Below are positions 15,167 to 22,267 of a stretch of DNA of 64,000 nucleotides, in pieces. This DNA is from Prevotella sp. UBA4217 (lineage in GTDB: Bacteria; Bacteroidota; Bacteroidia; Bacteroidales; Bacteroidaceae): assembly GCA_002379425.1 (NCBI GenBank), contig DFTH01000011.1, positions 102,970-166,969 of the forward strand, in the 5' to 3' direction. Position 1 is the first letter of the stretch. Each line of letters starts with the position of its first letter. The position numbers were made by a program, and so were the translations under genes. The notes under the pieces were generated by a model. It did not search any database. It was not told the DNA's origin and saw only the letters and a list, made by a program, of their open reading frames with translations.

Positions 15167-16696
15167 ATGATAGTGGATGAACTGAAATACCGCATCAGGC
15201 AGACCTTCGGGCTGTTGCCTACGCCAGACCAGGAGCATGCCCTCGATGTATTCTCGCTGTTTATGACGGATCGTTCCGACCATGTCGTGATGATCCTGCG
15301 TGGTTCAGCGGGAACGGGTAAGACCTCCCTGGCGGGTGCCATCGTCAAGGCCCTGGCAGCGCTGAAGCAGAAGATGATCCTGCTGGCGCCGACGGGCCGC
15401 GCTGCGAAGGTGTTCTCCCTGAATGCAGGGCATGCCGCCTATACCATCCACCGTCGGATATACAGGCAGAAGACGGCGGGCGACCTGTCGGCCTTCAACC
15501 TCAACGACAACCTGAATCGCGACACCTTGTTTATCGTCGATGAGGCCTCGATGATCTCAAACCAGGGACTGGGTAATCTTAACCCTCAATCCTCAGTTCT
15601 TCATTCTCAATTCGGCAGCGGAAGCCTGCTCGACGACCTGGTACAGTTCGTCTATAATGGCAACAATTGTCGTATGATGCTTATTGGCGACAAGGCCCAG
15701 TTGCCGCCAGTGGGAGAGGACGAGAGTCCGGCTCTGGCGGCGGAGGCGCTGCGGGGCTATGGGTTGGGGGTCTATGAGTGCGACCTGGACCAAGTGCTCC
15801 GTCAGAGCGACTCTTCGGGCATCCTGTGGAATGCTACGAGGATTCGGGGGTATTTTTCGAGGAAGGAGGAAGGAGGAAGGAGGAATGAGAATAGTGCTGT
15901 GGCAGAATCTGTACCTGACAGTAATCTCCTTCCTCCTTCCTCCTTCCTCCTTCCTCGAATCAGAATAAACGGTTTCCCTGACGTCGCCATCGTGCCAGGC
16001 GACGAACTGATAGAGTCGCTGGCCACGAGTTACGGCAGGGTGGGGATGGACGAGACGATGGTGATCACCCGCAGCAACAAACGGGCGATTATCTATAACC
16101 AGGGCATCCGCAACACGGTGCTGGATCGCGAGGACGAACTCTGTCGGGGCGACCAGTTGATGGTTGTGAAGAACAACTACTTTTGGACGGAAGGCTCCAA
16201 GGAGATATCCTTCCTTGCCAATGGTGATATCGCCGTGGTGCAACGTGTCAGGAACATCCACGAACTCTATGGTTTCCGCTTTGCGGAGGTGACGATGCAG
16301 TTTCCCGACTACGACAACTATGAACTGACGGCCACCGTCGTCCTCGACACCCTGACCTCAGAGGCACCTGCCCTGACATACGAACAACAGGAACGGCTCT
16401 TCAATGCCGTGATGGAGGACTATGCCGACATCCCGCAGAAGACGGAGCGCATCAAGCGACTGAAGAGCGATCGCTATTACAATGCCCTTCAGGTGAAGTT
16501 TGCCTATGCCGTCACCTGCCACAAGGCGCAGGGTGGACAATGGTCGCACGTCTATATTGATCAGGGCTATATGACAGACGACATGCTGACCCCCGACTAT
16601 ATCCACTGGCTCTATACGGCCTTCACCCGTGCCACGGAGAAACTCTTCCTCGTGAACTGGCCCAGGACACAAACAGAAGAATCCCCTCGCGATTAG
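15167..16696 (+). CDS. RecD-like ATP-dependent DNA helicase / AAA family ATPase
   Basis: 509 residues. Walker A is GSAGTGKTS near residue 46. FIVDEASMIS near residue 124 is Walker B. The C-terminal UvrD-type motif VTCHKAQGGQWSHVYID lies near residue 450. It belongs to the SF1B RecD-like helicases of Bacteroidota and would act on DNA ends or forks. Two parts are not helicase sequence by composition: residues ~137-149 (NPQSSVLHSQFG) and residues 230-264. The latter is encoded by a perfect-looking hairpin of repeat DNA (15855-15959). Both remain in frame, so the protein is probably made with surface loops. A -7 box TAATTTTG lies at 15151-15158. Confidence 0.88.
   Translation: MIVDELKYRIRQTFGLLPTPDQEHALDVFSLFMTDRSDHVVMILRGSAGTGKTSLAGAIVKALAALKQKMILLAPTGRAAKVFSLNAGHAAYTIHRRIYRQKTAGDLSAFNLNDNLNRDTLFIVDEASMISNQGLGNLNPQSSVLHSQFGSGSLLDDLVQFVYNGNNCRMMLIGDKAQLPPVGEDESPALAAEALRGYGLGVYECDLDQVLRQSDSSGILWNATRIRGYFSRKEEGGRRNENSAVAESVPDSNLLPPSSFLLPRIRINGFPDVAIVPGDELIESLATSYGRVGMDETMVITRSNKRAIIYNQGIRNTVLDREDELCRGDQLMVVKNNYFWTEGSKEISFLANGDIAVVQRVRNIHELYGFRFAEVTMQFPDYDNYELTATVVLDTLTSEAPALTYEQQERLFNAVMEDYADIPQKTERIKRLKSDRYYNALQVKFAYAVTCHKAQGGQWSHVYIDQGYMTDDMLTPDYIHWLYTAFTRATEKLFLVNWPRTQTEESPRD
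15577..15612 (+). repeat. low-complexity in-frame insert in the RecD-like gene
   Basis: Words CTTAACCCTCAATCCTCAG and TTCTTCATTCTCAATTC are inserted after SNQGLGN, ahead of the conserved LLDDLVQF. They encode NPQSSVLHSQF. The reverse complement contains AGGATTGAGGGTT, which is shared with a stretch in the TolC-like gene (51462-51490). Confidence 0.55.
15855..15959 (+). repeat. inverted pair of 35-38 nt elements inside the RecD-like gene (large hairpin)
   Basis: The left arm 15856-15890 and right arm 15925-15959 are each 35 nt and complementary at 34 of 35 positions, with a 34-nt loop. The arms are GGAAGGA repeats capped by TTCGAGG and ATGAGA. The left arm plus flanks (15855-15892) matches the rsmD element in length, ends and frame. 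Encoded residues are SRKEEGGRRNENS at the left and LLPPSSFLLPR at the right. Confidence 0.85.
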
Positions 16697-16730
16697 CGAA
16701 GGGATCCAACTCTCAACTGTCAACTCTCAA

Positions 16731-17138
16731 TTAGTAGGTCACCTTCGGCTCCAGTTCCTTGGCCTGGTCAATCATCTTCTGTATCTCGCTCACGGCAGGC
16801 ACGCGGCCGCAGATGCTGTACTGGGCATTGGCCTCCTCGAGTTTCGGCTGCAGGTTCTCTGCCACGCGATGACGGAATTCCTTCACGGTATCAACGCCAG
16901 CCTTCTCCAGCAGTTCGGCAAACTGAGGGCCGACGCCATTGATGCGGAACAGGTCGGCATGGTTCGTCCAGCGGAGGATCAGTTTCTCGCTGATGCCAGT
17001 GGCCTCTGCCAGTTCCTTGCGACCCTTGGGGGCAGCGCACTTCTCGAGCAGTTCACTCACCTTGTTGATACCTGCGGCAACCAGTTTCTCTGCATACACG
17101 TCGCCTACTCCTTCGATGTCAATAATCTTGTAATCCAT
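16731..17138 (-). CDS. DUF4332 helix-hairpin-helix protein
   Basis: 135 residues, cytoplasmic, all-helical. Two helix-hairpin-helix-like segments are visible: DIEGVGDVYAEKLVAAGI near residue 8 and RINGVGPQFAELLEKAGV near residue 69. These are the DUF4332 pattern. Such HhH repeats usually bind the DNA backbone without sequence specificity. It is convergent with the RecD-like gene and separated from it by a short CTCAACTGTCAACTCTCAA-type repeat (16706-16734). A TATCTTTG -7 box lies at 17193-17186 upstream. The function is unproven. Confidence 0.85.
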   Translation of the reverse strand: MDYKIIDIEGVGDVYAEKLVAAGINKVSELLEKCAAPKGRKELAEATGISEKLILRWTNHADLFRINGVGPQFAELLEKAGVDTVKEFRHRVAENLQPKLEEANAQYSICGRVPAVSEIQKMIDQAKELEPKVTY

Positions 17139-17259
17139 AATCTGTAAGTTTTAGTGATTGATAAATGGTTTCTGTTAATACGCCACAAAGATACAAAATA
17201 TTTGGCTTGGATGGCATGGATTACACGGATTTTTTTTAATTTTGCACCAAATTAAGGTT

Positions 17260-18618
17260 ATGATGATTGTTCTATATATTGTAATAGGTGTGGCCGTAGG
17301 GGCCGTCGCCATCTATCTGTGGATGGACAAGCGGATGGATGCGCTGAACATCACCGTGGGTAAGAAGGATATCGAACTGGCGATGAAGGGTGAGCAACTG
17401 GCTGCCATCGGCAGCAGGGCTCAGCATCTGGAAGCCGAGAACCAGCGGTTGGCAGAAAAGGCTGAGACCTTGGGGGCGAAGTCGGAGTCGCAGGCGCGGG
17501 AACTGGAACTGGTGCGCCAGCAGATGGCGGAGGCCGAACAGCGCCACGACCGTCAGATGACGGAGGAGTTGCAGCGACGCGAGGCACAGTTCAAGAACCT
17601 GGCCCAGCAGTTGATGGAGGCCAGTGCCACGAAACTGAAGGAGCAGAACACGGAGGTGATGACAGGCATCACCCAGCCACTGAAGGATGCCATCACCAAC
17701 ATGCAGAAGGCCATCAGCGAGACGCAGAAGGAGAGTGCTGCCCACTCGGCCTCCTTCCGCGAGCAGATGCTGCTGATGATGCAGCAGACCCAGCAACTGG
17801 GAGAGAAGACGGAGGGACTGGCCAATGTGCTGCGCCGTGATAATAAGGTATCAGGCAACATGGGGGAGATCATCCTCGGTGACCTGCTTGCCAGTCAGGG
17901 ACTGACGGAGGGTATCCACTACGAGGTCCAAGCGCGACTACGCGACGAACTGGGGCGCCCCCTGAAGAACGACGAGACGGGCAGGGAGATGCAGCCCGAC
18001 GTGATCCTGCATTATCCCCAGGGCCAGGATGCCATCGTCGATTCCAAGGTGTCGCTCGTGGCTTACGAGAAATATGTCAATGCGGAGACCCCCGAGGAGA
18101 AGGAGCGCTACCTGCAGGACCATATCAAGAGCGTGCGGCAGCACGTCAACGAACTGGCTCGCAAGGACTACTCAAAATATATCAAGAACGGACGGGATGC
18201 CGTCGATTTCGTCATTATGTTCGTGCCCTTTGAGTCGTCGCTGCAACTGGCGCTCGCCAATGACCCCACGCTCTGGCGAGAGGCCTTCGAGAAGAAGGTG
18301 TTCGTCACGGGGGAGCAGAACCTCCTGGGCATCCTCCATATCATCCATGTCGCCTGGATGCAGAACCAGCAGGCTGAGAATCAGGAGAAGGTGTTCGGAC
18401 TGGCTGAGCAGTTGCTCGACCGTCTGGGTGACTTCATCAAGCGTTATAACGACCTGGGCGAGAAACTGGAGGCCGTGCAGAAGGCCTACGATAGTACGAA
18501 CAACAAACTGATCACTGGGCGACAGAGTGTCGTGCAGAAAGGACAGGAACTCATCGCCCTTGGTGCCAAGGAGAATGCCAACCGCAAGATTCCCATGCCG
18601 GAGGTGGGACTGGAGTAG
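17260..18618 (+). CDS. rmuC: DNA recombination protein RmuC
   Basis: 452 residues from ATG 17260 (a TTG further upstream overlaps the promoter). Order: N-terminal membrane helix (residues ~2-20), a long coiled coil (about 30-185), then the RmuC nuclease-like domain starting at KVSGNMGEIILGDLLASQGL. That domain includes PDVILHYPQGQDAIVDSKVSL, the PD-(D/E)xK-like core, and FVPFESSLQLAL. RmuC limits DNA rearrangements between inverted repeats, which is interesting in a genome rich in inverted repeats. A TAATTTTG -7 box is at 17237-17244. Confidence 0.94.
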   Translation: MMIVLYIVIGVAVGAVAIYLWMDKRMDALNITVGKKDIELAMKGEQLAAIGSRAQHLEAENQRLAEKAETLGAKSESQARELELVRQQMAEAEQRHDRQMTEELQRREAQFKNLAQQLMEASATKLKEQNTEVMTGITQPLKDAITNMQKAISETQKESAAHSASFREQMLLMMQQTQQLGEKTEGLANVLRRDNKVSGNMGEIILGDLLASQGLTEGIHYEVQARLRDELGRPLKNDETGREMQPDVILHYPQGQDAIVDSKVSLVAYEKYVNAETPEEKERYLQDHIKSVRQHVNELARKDYSKYIKNGRDAVDFVIMFVPFESSLQLALANDPTLWREAFEKKVFVTGEQNLLGILHIIHVAWMQNQQAENQEKVFGLAEQLLDRLGDFIKRYNDLGEKLEAVQKAYDSTNNKLITGRQSVVQKGQELIALGAKENANRKIPMPEVGLE

Positions 18619-18648
18619 GTGATTGTTGAGAGATGATAGTTGAGAGTT

Positions 18649-19212
18649 ATGATTACCTTGGTGTCGGAAGAGATATGGGAGTTCGACCTTGAGACGGCGA
18701 TGAAAGAGATATCGGCGCAGCGGCGGGAGCAGGCCCTGAAGTTCAGGTATGAACAGGGCCAGCGGCTCTGTGTGCTGGCCTACCAACTGCTGAAACGAGG
18801 CCTTCGCGAAGCATACGGCATCACGGAGAATCCCATCTTCGAGTACAACGAGCATGGCAAGCCCTCTATTGTGGGGCATCCAGAGATATTCTTTAACCTC
18901 AGCCACTGCAAGGAGGCTGCTGCCTGTGTCATCAGCGATAGGCCAGTCGGCATTGACGTGGAGTCTTTCCGCACGTTCAAGGATTCTCTTGTGCGCTATA
19001 CCATGGGTGTTGACGAGTGCCAGCGTATCTTTTCTGCCGAGCGCCCCGAGGTGGAGTTCATCCGTCTCTGGACGATGAAGGAAGCCGCACTCAAACTGAT
19101 AGGTACTGGCATCAGTAATGACTTGAAGACCGTGCTCTCTGACCACCCAGATCTTCACTTCACGACTCACGTCGCTCCCCAATATGTCTATACTTCCTGC
19201 GAAAATGCATAA
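18649..19212 (+). CDS. 4'-phosphopantetheinyl transferase family protein
   Basis: 187 residues from ATG 18649 (an upstream TTG is within a repeat linker). It carries the Sfp-type signature: FFNLSHCKEAAACVISDRPVGIDVES near residue 85-105 and RLWTMKEAALKLIGTGI near residue 140. The Asp in GIDVES and Glu/Lys in WTMKEA bind Mg-CoA. It would load the phosphopantetheine arm of CoA onto an acyl carrier protein or synthetase domain. It follows rmuC with a short GTTGAGAG-type linker. No synthetase or ACP gene is nearby, so the partner is unknown. Confidence 0.88.
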   Translation: MITLVSEEIWEFDLETAMKEISAQRREQALKFRYEQGQRLCVLAYQLLKRGLREAYGITENPIFEYNEHGKPSIVGHPEIFFNLSHCKEAAACVISDRPVGIDVESFRTFKDSLVRYTMGVDECQRIFSAERPEVEFIRLWTMKEAALKLIGTGISNDLKTVLSDHPDLHFTTHVAPQYVYTSCENA

Positions 19213-19230
19213 GTTTTTTTCAGAATTTCC

Positions 19231-19589
19231 TTGCATACACTGCATACACTAAAGCGTAAACGGCTGGTTGCCAGATGTTTACTTGGTGTATGCAGTTTAT
19301 TTTGGTGTATGCAACTCTCTTGCCAAGTCTTTACGATCGTCAACTTCATCGTTGTTGTCTTTGGTTTTGTCCCAAAGCCTGGGACGTTTGCAGAGTAGCC
19401 CTTTTGGTTTCCCATGCAGCCCTTTGGCTTCGAAGAGTGGCTTCGTAGATTCGTCCCAGGGCTTGGGACGTTTTCCTGAACCCTTGTGTTTGTGCCCTCT
19501 TGTGTTTGCATACACTAAATAAATCTGCATACACTGAATAAGTCGCTGAGAGACAGTTTGTTATGGCTTAGTGTATGCAGTGTATGCAA
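19231..19589. mobile_element. 359-bp non-coding element with nested inverted repeats (MITE-like)
   Basis: The ends are perfect 22-bp inverted repeats: 19231-19252 and 19568-19589, each made of two TGCATACACT words. Inside them is a second inverted pair (19281-19314 versus 19505-19538, imperfect). A third pair lies near the centre: CCCAAAGCCTGGGACG at 19371-19386 versus CGTCCCAGGGCTTGGGACG at 19452-19470. No convincing ORF is present. The whole could fold into one long cruciform. It may be a transposable element without transposase or a structured chromosomal site. Confidence 0.65.
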
Positions 19590-19607
19590 TAAAATTTTAA
19601 GTTTTGT

Positions 19608-19659
19608 GCCTGAGTCATAGCAGCCGTCATACCCAAGTATCTCTGTCCCAGCGACTACA
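19608..19659 (+). repeat. REP-like repeat, copy 1 (left arm incomplete)
   Basis: It contains CTGAGTCATAGCAGCCGTC and ends CTGTCCCAGCGACTACA, as do the other copies at 22268, 23029 and 25823. The left GGGACAGGTAC arm is missing here and the right arm is altered (AAGTATCTCTGTCCC). Confidence 0.8.
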
Positions 19660-19669
19660 GGCTCATTAC

Positions 19670-19696
19670 CTCACAGGGGGTCTGTCCCCCTGTGAG
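19670..19696. repeat. perfect 11-bp-stem palindrome
   Basis: CTCACAGGGGG (19670-19680), a 5-nt loop, then CCCCCTGTGAG (19686-19696). It abuts a truncated rubrerythrin end. A related palindrome (ACAGCGGGA / TCCCACTGT) is at 21040-21060 beside another gene remnant. Confidence 0.7.
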
Positions 19697-19703
19697 CAAG
19701 AAA

Positions 19704-19772
19704 GCCCCAGAGGAGTGCCCCGTCTGCAACCATCCGCAGTCCTACTTCCAGGTGAAAGCCGAGAACTACTGA
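19704..19772 (+). pseudogene. rubrerythrin C-terminal remnant
   Basis: The frame reads APEECPVCNHPQSYFQVKAE then NY and a TGA at 19770-19772. This is the rubredoxin-like iron-binding end of rubrerythrin (CPVC). The rest of the gene, including the diiron domain, is absent. Upstream sequence is replaced by a palindrome and a REP-like repeat. Confidence 0.75.
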
Positions 19773-19786
19773 TTATTTCTGAATAG

Positions 19787-20773
19787 TCACCTCTTACCCA
19801 GGCGCAGTCCGAAGAACGTTCGGATGCGCCATTTTATGTTTTGTACGGCGAGGTTTTCCTTGTCCCCGATGTTGGTGAAGTTGAACACCATCGATAAGCC
19901 GATGAACTTGTTGCCCCATTGACGGACGACGGCACCGCGCCCTGTGATAATGGCCTCAGGGAAGTGGTAGTGAAGGGGTATGCGGTCGTCGCCGAAAGTC
20001 ATTGACGTGTTGCTGTAGACGATGAATGTGGGCAGGGCTGAGATATGCAGCAGCCAACCCTCACCTGGCACGTAATTGTAGCCATAGCCTGCCCCAAGCC
20101 CGATGTTCGTCATCTTCAATTGCATCTCCTGTTCCCAGTCGAGGGTGGCATGCTGACCCATCCCCGATGCTGCCAGGAGGAAACTGCCTGCGGAGCGGCG
20201 CTGGATGTAACTCTGCGAGAAGGCGGCAGGATAAGAGAATCGTCGGCTATTGAAGACGTAGAAGGCATTCAAGTTGAGCGTCTTCACTTTCAGCATACCC
20301 TCAGGCAGTTCTATGCGGTCCATGCCTTCATGGTCGTGCCAGCCAGTGAAATTATGAGTATCCTGATAGATGACGTCGAAACCGAAACGACGCCCATAGC
20401 TGTTGAAGTTCAACTCATAGTCGCGGTACCTGCCCATCAGTTTGGCAGGATTGAGTGAAACACTGAGCCCGAATCCCAGATAACTCACGCCCATACTGAG
20501 CGTTGCTTTCCTGTTGGCTTCCATCTCCGCCTTGAAATGCTGGCCGTTTTTGATGCCTTCTGACTCCATCTTCGCCCCTGATACGTTCATCCTCGCCGTG
20601 ATGGTCCACTTCGTCTGTGGTCGCATGATATATGTGGTGTCGATGTTGCCCAGGCGGTAGTATCTGGCGGCAAGAGTGCTGTCGGCGCGTTGGATGAGGC
20701 TCTGCGCTGACGAGGGCAGAACCAGACTGCTCATAGTCGCGAGCAGCAACAGGGATATCACGCGGATTGGCAT
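19787..20773 (-). CDS. DUF4421 family outer-membrane protein
   Basis: 328 residues with a signal peptide (MPIRVISLLLLATMSSLVLPSSAQ). The mature part alternates polar and hydrophobic residues in about ten or more strands. It shows the DUF4421 pattern: DTTYIMRPQTKWTI near the start, SYLGFGLSVSLNP in the middle, and the final WRIRTFFGLRLGKR. DUF4421 proteins are predicted beta-barrels of the Bacteroidota outer membrane with unknown role. A TACCTTTG -7 box lies at 20806-20799. The remnant-rich region begins just upstream. Confidence 0.85.
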   Translation of the reverse strand: MPIRVISLLLLATMSSLVLPSSAQSLIQRADSTLAARYYRLGNIDTTYIMRPQTKWTITARMNVSGAKMESEGIKNGQHFKAEMEANRKATLSMGVSYLGFGLSVSLNPAKLMGRYRDYELNFNSYGRRFGFDVIYQDTHNFTGWHDHEGMDRIELPEGMLKVKTLNLNAFYVFNSRRFSYPAAFSQSYIQRRSAGSFLLAASGMGQHATLDWEQEMQLKMTNIGLGAGYGYNYVPGEGWLLHISALPTFIVYSNTSMTFGDDRIPLHYHFPEAIITGRGAVVRQWGNKFIGLSMVFNFTNIGDKENLAVQNIKWRIRTFFGLRLGKR

Positions 20774-20871
20774 AAAGTCAATTTATAAAATATGTGTGCA
20801 AAGGTAGCATAAAAACACGAGACAAAAGAACAAAAGTCGAAAAATCCCTCCATTCACACAGCACTCCTGGC

Positions 20872-21038
20872 CTCATGTGCATGTTTTGGATGTTGGCACG
20901 ATGGAAGAAGTCGATAACGTCGCCAACGAAGAACGGAATCATTCCCATCAGTACATCGCGGAGGGCATTATTCAAGACTGCCAATGTCAGAGGAATGCTC
21001 TTGATGACCCTCGACGAAAAATAGACGAACGGCAAGCA
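20872..21038 (-). pseudogene. DUF4112 C-terminal remnant
   Basis: The minus-strand frame reads RVIKSIPLTLAVLNNALRD followed by VLMGMIPFFVGDVIDFFHRA and N. This is the second half of DUF4112 (small membrane protein; the IPxxGDxxDxxxxAN motif). The N-terminal half is missing. The upstream edge coincides with the palindrome at 21040-21060, and the frame past about 20872 no longer resembles the family. Confidence 0.55.
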
Positions 21039-21039
21039 C

Positions 21040-21060
21040 ACAGCGGGACTGTCCCACTGT
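21040..21060. repeat. short palindrome at the edge of the DUF4112 remnant
   Basis: ACAGCGGGA (21040-21048) and TCCCACTGT (21052-21060) pair with one mismatch. It resembles the palindrome at 19670-19696. Confidence 0.6.
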
Positions 21061-21120
21061 CTTCGATGCTGTGACCTTTGAAAAGCAACTCTAACATTTT
21101 CATTTGACCTGTTGAATCCT

Positions 21121-21286
21121 GGGGTCGGTTCTAGTGATCATTTTTCAGTTTCTGAATAACTCCAAACGAAACGCCCGTCACGCTCGTATTTCTTGTTGAA
21201 ATAATGCGCGTATGTCACGCCTATTCTCTTTACGATTTTTGATACAGCCAAATTAATTACAATAAATGATCACTAGAACCGACCCC
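21121..21286. mobile_element. 166-bp element bounded by perfect 23-bp inverted repeats
   Basis: The left end 21121-21143 (GGGGTCGGTTCTAGTGATCA plus TTT) is the exact reverse complement of 21264-21286. The ~120-bp interior has no ORF. The GGGGTCGG ends resemble the GGGGACAGG heads of the REP-like repeats nearby and the GGGGTCGG at 26774. The right end interrupts a short ORF (21273-21362). It is probably a REP doublet or MITE. Confidence 0.7.
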
Positions 21287-21362
21287 GTGATTCTCTCGAG
21301 ATGAACTGCTTCATCACCACGTCGCCATGCCATACGATATGTTTCTTCTGTTCTTTGTCCAT
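21273..21362 (-). pseudogene. N-terminal remnant of an unknown gene
   Basis: A 29-codon frame starts at 21362 (MDKEQKKHIVWHGDVVMKQF). It runs straight into the inverted-repeat element and stops there. I do not recognise the family. It is probably the 5' end of a gene cut by the element. Confidence 0.4.
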
Positions 21363-21455
21363 ATTCCTTCTATTTTACTTTTTTGTCTTTTTATATTCAC
21401 GTTATGACGATTGTGGCACAAAATAACTATTGAAAGAAAGATTTCTCTCAAATAA

Positions 21456-21487
21456 TTTGGAAGTCTCAGAAAAAGTTCCTATCTTTG
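21456..21487 (+). promoter_or_regulatory. promoter of small RNA 1
   Basis: TTTG (21456-21459), a 20-nt spacer, then TATCTTTG (21480-21487). No ORF follows on the plus strand before the terminator at 21585-21609. Confidence 0.82.
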
Positions 21488-21492
21488 CAACG

Positions 21493-21609
21493 TCAATTTT
21501 CATGGTTGACTATCCGGTAAACCTTCTTACGAGTTAAGGAATTCCGAGGGGAGCAAGCCAGAACCGACACTACTCCAATTTGAGAAAGCTGCCTTCATGG
21601 TGGCTTTTT
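21493..21609 (+). ncRNA. small RNA 1 (about 115 nt), convergent with a nuclease-family gene
   Basis: A promoter at 21456-21487 and a terminator at 21585-21609 define a short plus-strand transcript with no coding capacity. Blocks shared with small RNA 2 are: CTATCCGGTAA (21510-21520), GGGAGCAAG (21549-21557), CGACACTACTCC (21565-21576), and a terminator hairpin with loop TTCAT. An extra hairpin with CCTT/AAGG arms sits between the first two blocks. The terminator ends at the stop codon of the minus-strand gene 21610-22155. Other Bacteroidales small RNAs with promoter and terminator are known (for example the Bacteroidales-1 motif); identity with one of these is not tested. Confidence 0.75.
21585..21609 (+). 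terminator. terminator of small RNA 1
   Basis: AAAGCTGCC (21585-21593), loop TTCAT, then GGTGGCTTT (21599-21607) and a T run. Two pairs are G-U only when read as plus-strand RNA, so the orientation is plus. Confidence 0.8.
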
Positions 21610-22155
21610 CTATTTTTCATACATTTTCTTGAACAGTCGGTAGTATGACGGGTTGTCGAATATAAAGCGGTGTATCGATATACGCTTAAGCCCCTTAAAA
21701 ATCAACACCTCTGTTGCATCCTTATTGGTGTCAAAGTATCGTTTTATGTCCGACAACAGGATTCGGGTGCTATATACCGACTGCATATTGAGCAGGATAC
21801 GGTTACACTGCCCTATGGAGTCAAGCAGGTTGGTACCTACAGACCCCTTGCCGAAAACAGTTTTCAAATCGTATGCCCTAAAGGTGCCCTTCTTTTCCAA
21901 TATAAAGTCCGGCGTACGCGTTCTTAATGGGTTGGGCAGTATAAACACCCTATACCCGAACTCCACGGCCTTTCGGGCTGCTATCAGTAGGTTCTGGTAG
22001 TCATCGCTTTTCTCGCCTCCTGTAGTGTAAATGTCCTTGTCTGTTTCTAGCGAATGAAACTCTTTGCGCATTGCTATTGCCTCTACCTGCCGGGAGTATT
22101 CTGCTCCCCTCAACTCATGGAGTTTCGCCAGTTCTGATGCTATGTCGTTTGTCAT
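21610..22155 (-). CDS. CdiA C-terminal (tRNA nuclease)-like protein, full-length copy
   Basis: 181 residues, no signal peptide. The centre (residues ~65-125) reads KAVEFGYRVFILPNPLRTRT, PDFILEKKGTFRAYDLKT, then SIGQCNRILLNM. This is the pattern of the CdiA_C/tRNA-nuclease-like PD-(D/E)xK fold: PD, then a D-x-K strand, then a GQ..R.. helix. It would be a nuclease in the cytoplasm, but here it stands alone, not at the end of a CDI toxin. A second copy lies at 26088-26585 with the core deleted. It has its own promoter (22187-22218) and is convergent with small RNA 1. Confidence 0.65.
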   Translation of the reverse strand: MTNDIASELAKLHELRGAEYSRQVEAIAMRKEFHSLETDKDIYTTGGEKSDDYQNLLIAARKAVEFGYRVFILPNPLRTRTPDFILEKKGTFRAYDLKTVFGKGSVGTNLLDSIGQCNRILLNMQSVYSTRILLSDIKRYFDTNKDATEVLIFKGLKRISIHRFIFDNPSYYRLFKKMYEK

Positions 22156-22186
22156 ACCTTAGACTTAATCAGTTATTAACTGAGTG

Positions 22187-22218
22187 CAAAGATACAACAA
22201 ATAATCGATACTGCCAAA
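22187..22218 (-). promoter_or_regulatory. promoter for the 21610-22155 gene
   Basis: Minus strand: TTTG (22218-22215), a 20-nt spacer, then TATCTTTG (22194-22187). Confidence 0.82.
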
Positions 22219-22267
22219 CTTTTCCGCTTCCTTTTTGTGCCACTATGTCAAAGATCAATCCTAATAG

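Noticed and set aside
17242..17259. TTG start for rmuC
   Set aside because: It overlaps the -7 box TAATTTTG; ATG 17260 is better placed.
19231..19589. CRISPR array
   Set aside because: The repeated TGCATACACT words are few, inverted and unevenly spaced, with no cas genes in the window.
19604..19786. A 60-codon plus-strand frame through REP copy 1 and the rubrerythrin remnant
   Set aside because: The rubrerythrin match is in a different frame; the longer frame has no recognisable features.
21585..21609. Reading the hairpin as a terminator for the minus-strand nuclease-family gene
   Set aside because: On the minus strand two pairs become A-C mismatches and the T run is on the wrong side; the plus-strand reading is better. 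The second locus shows the same bias.
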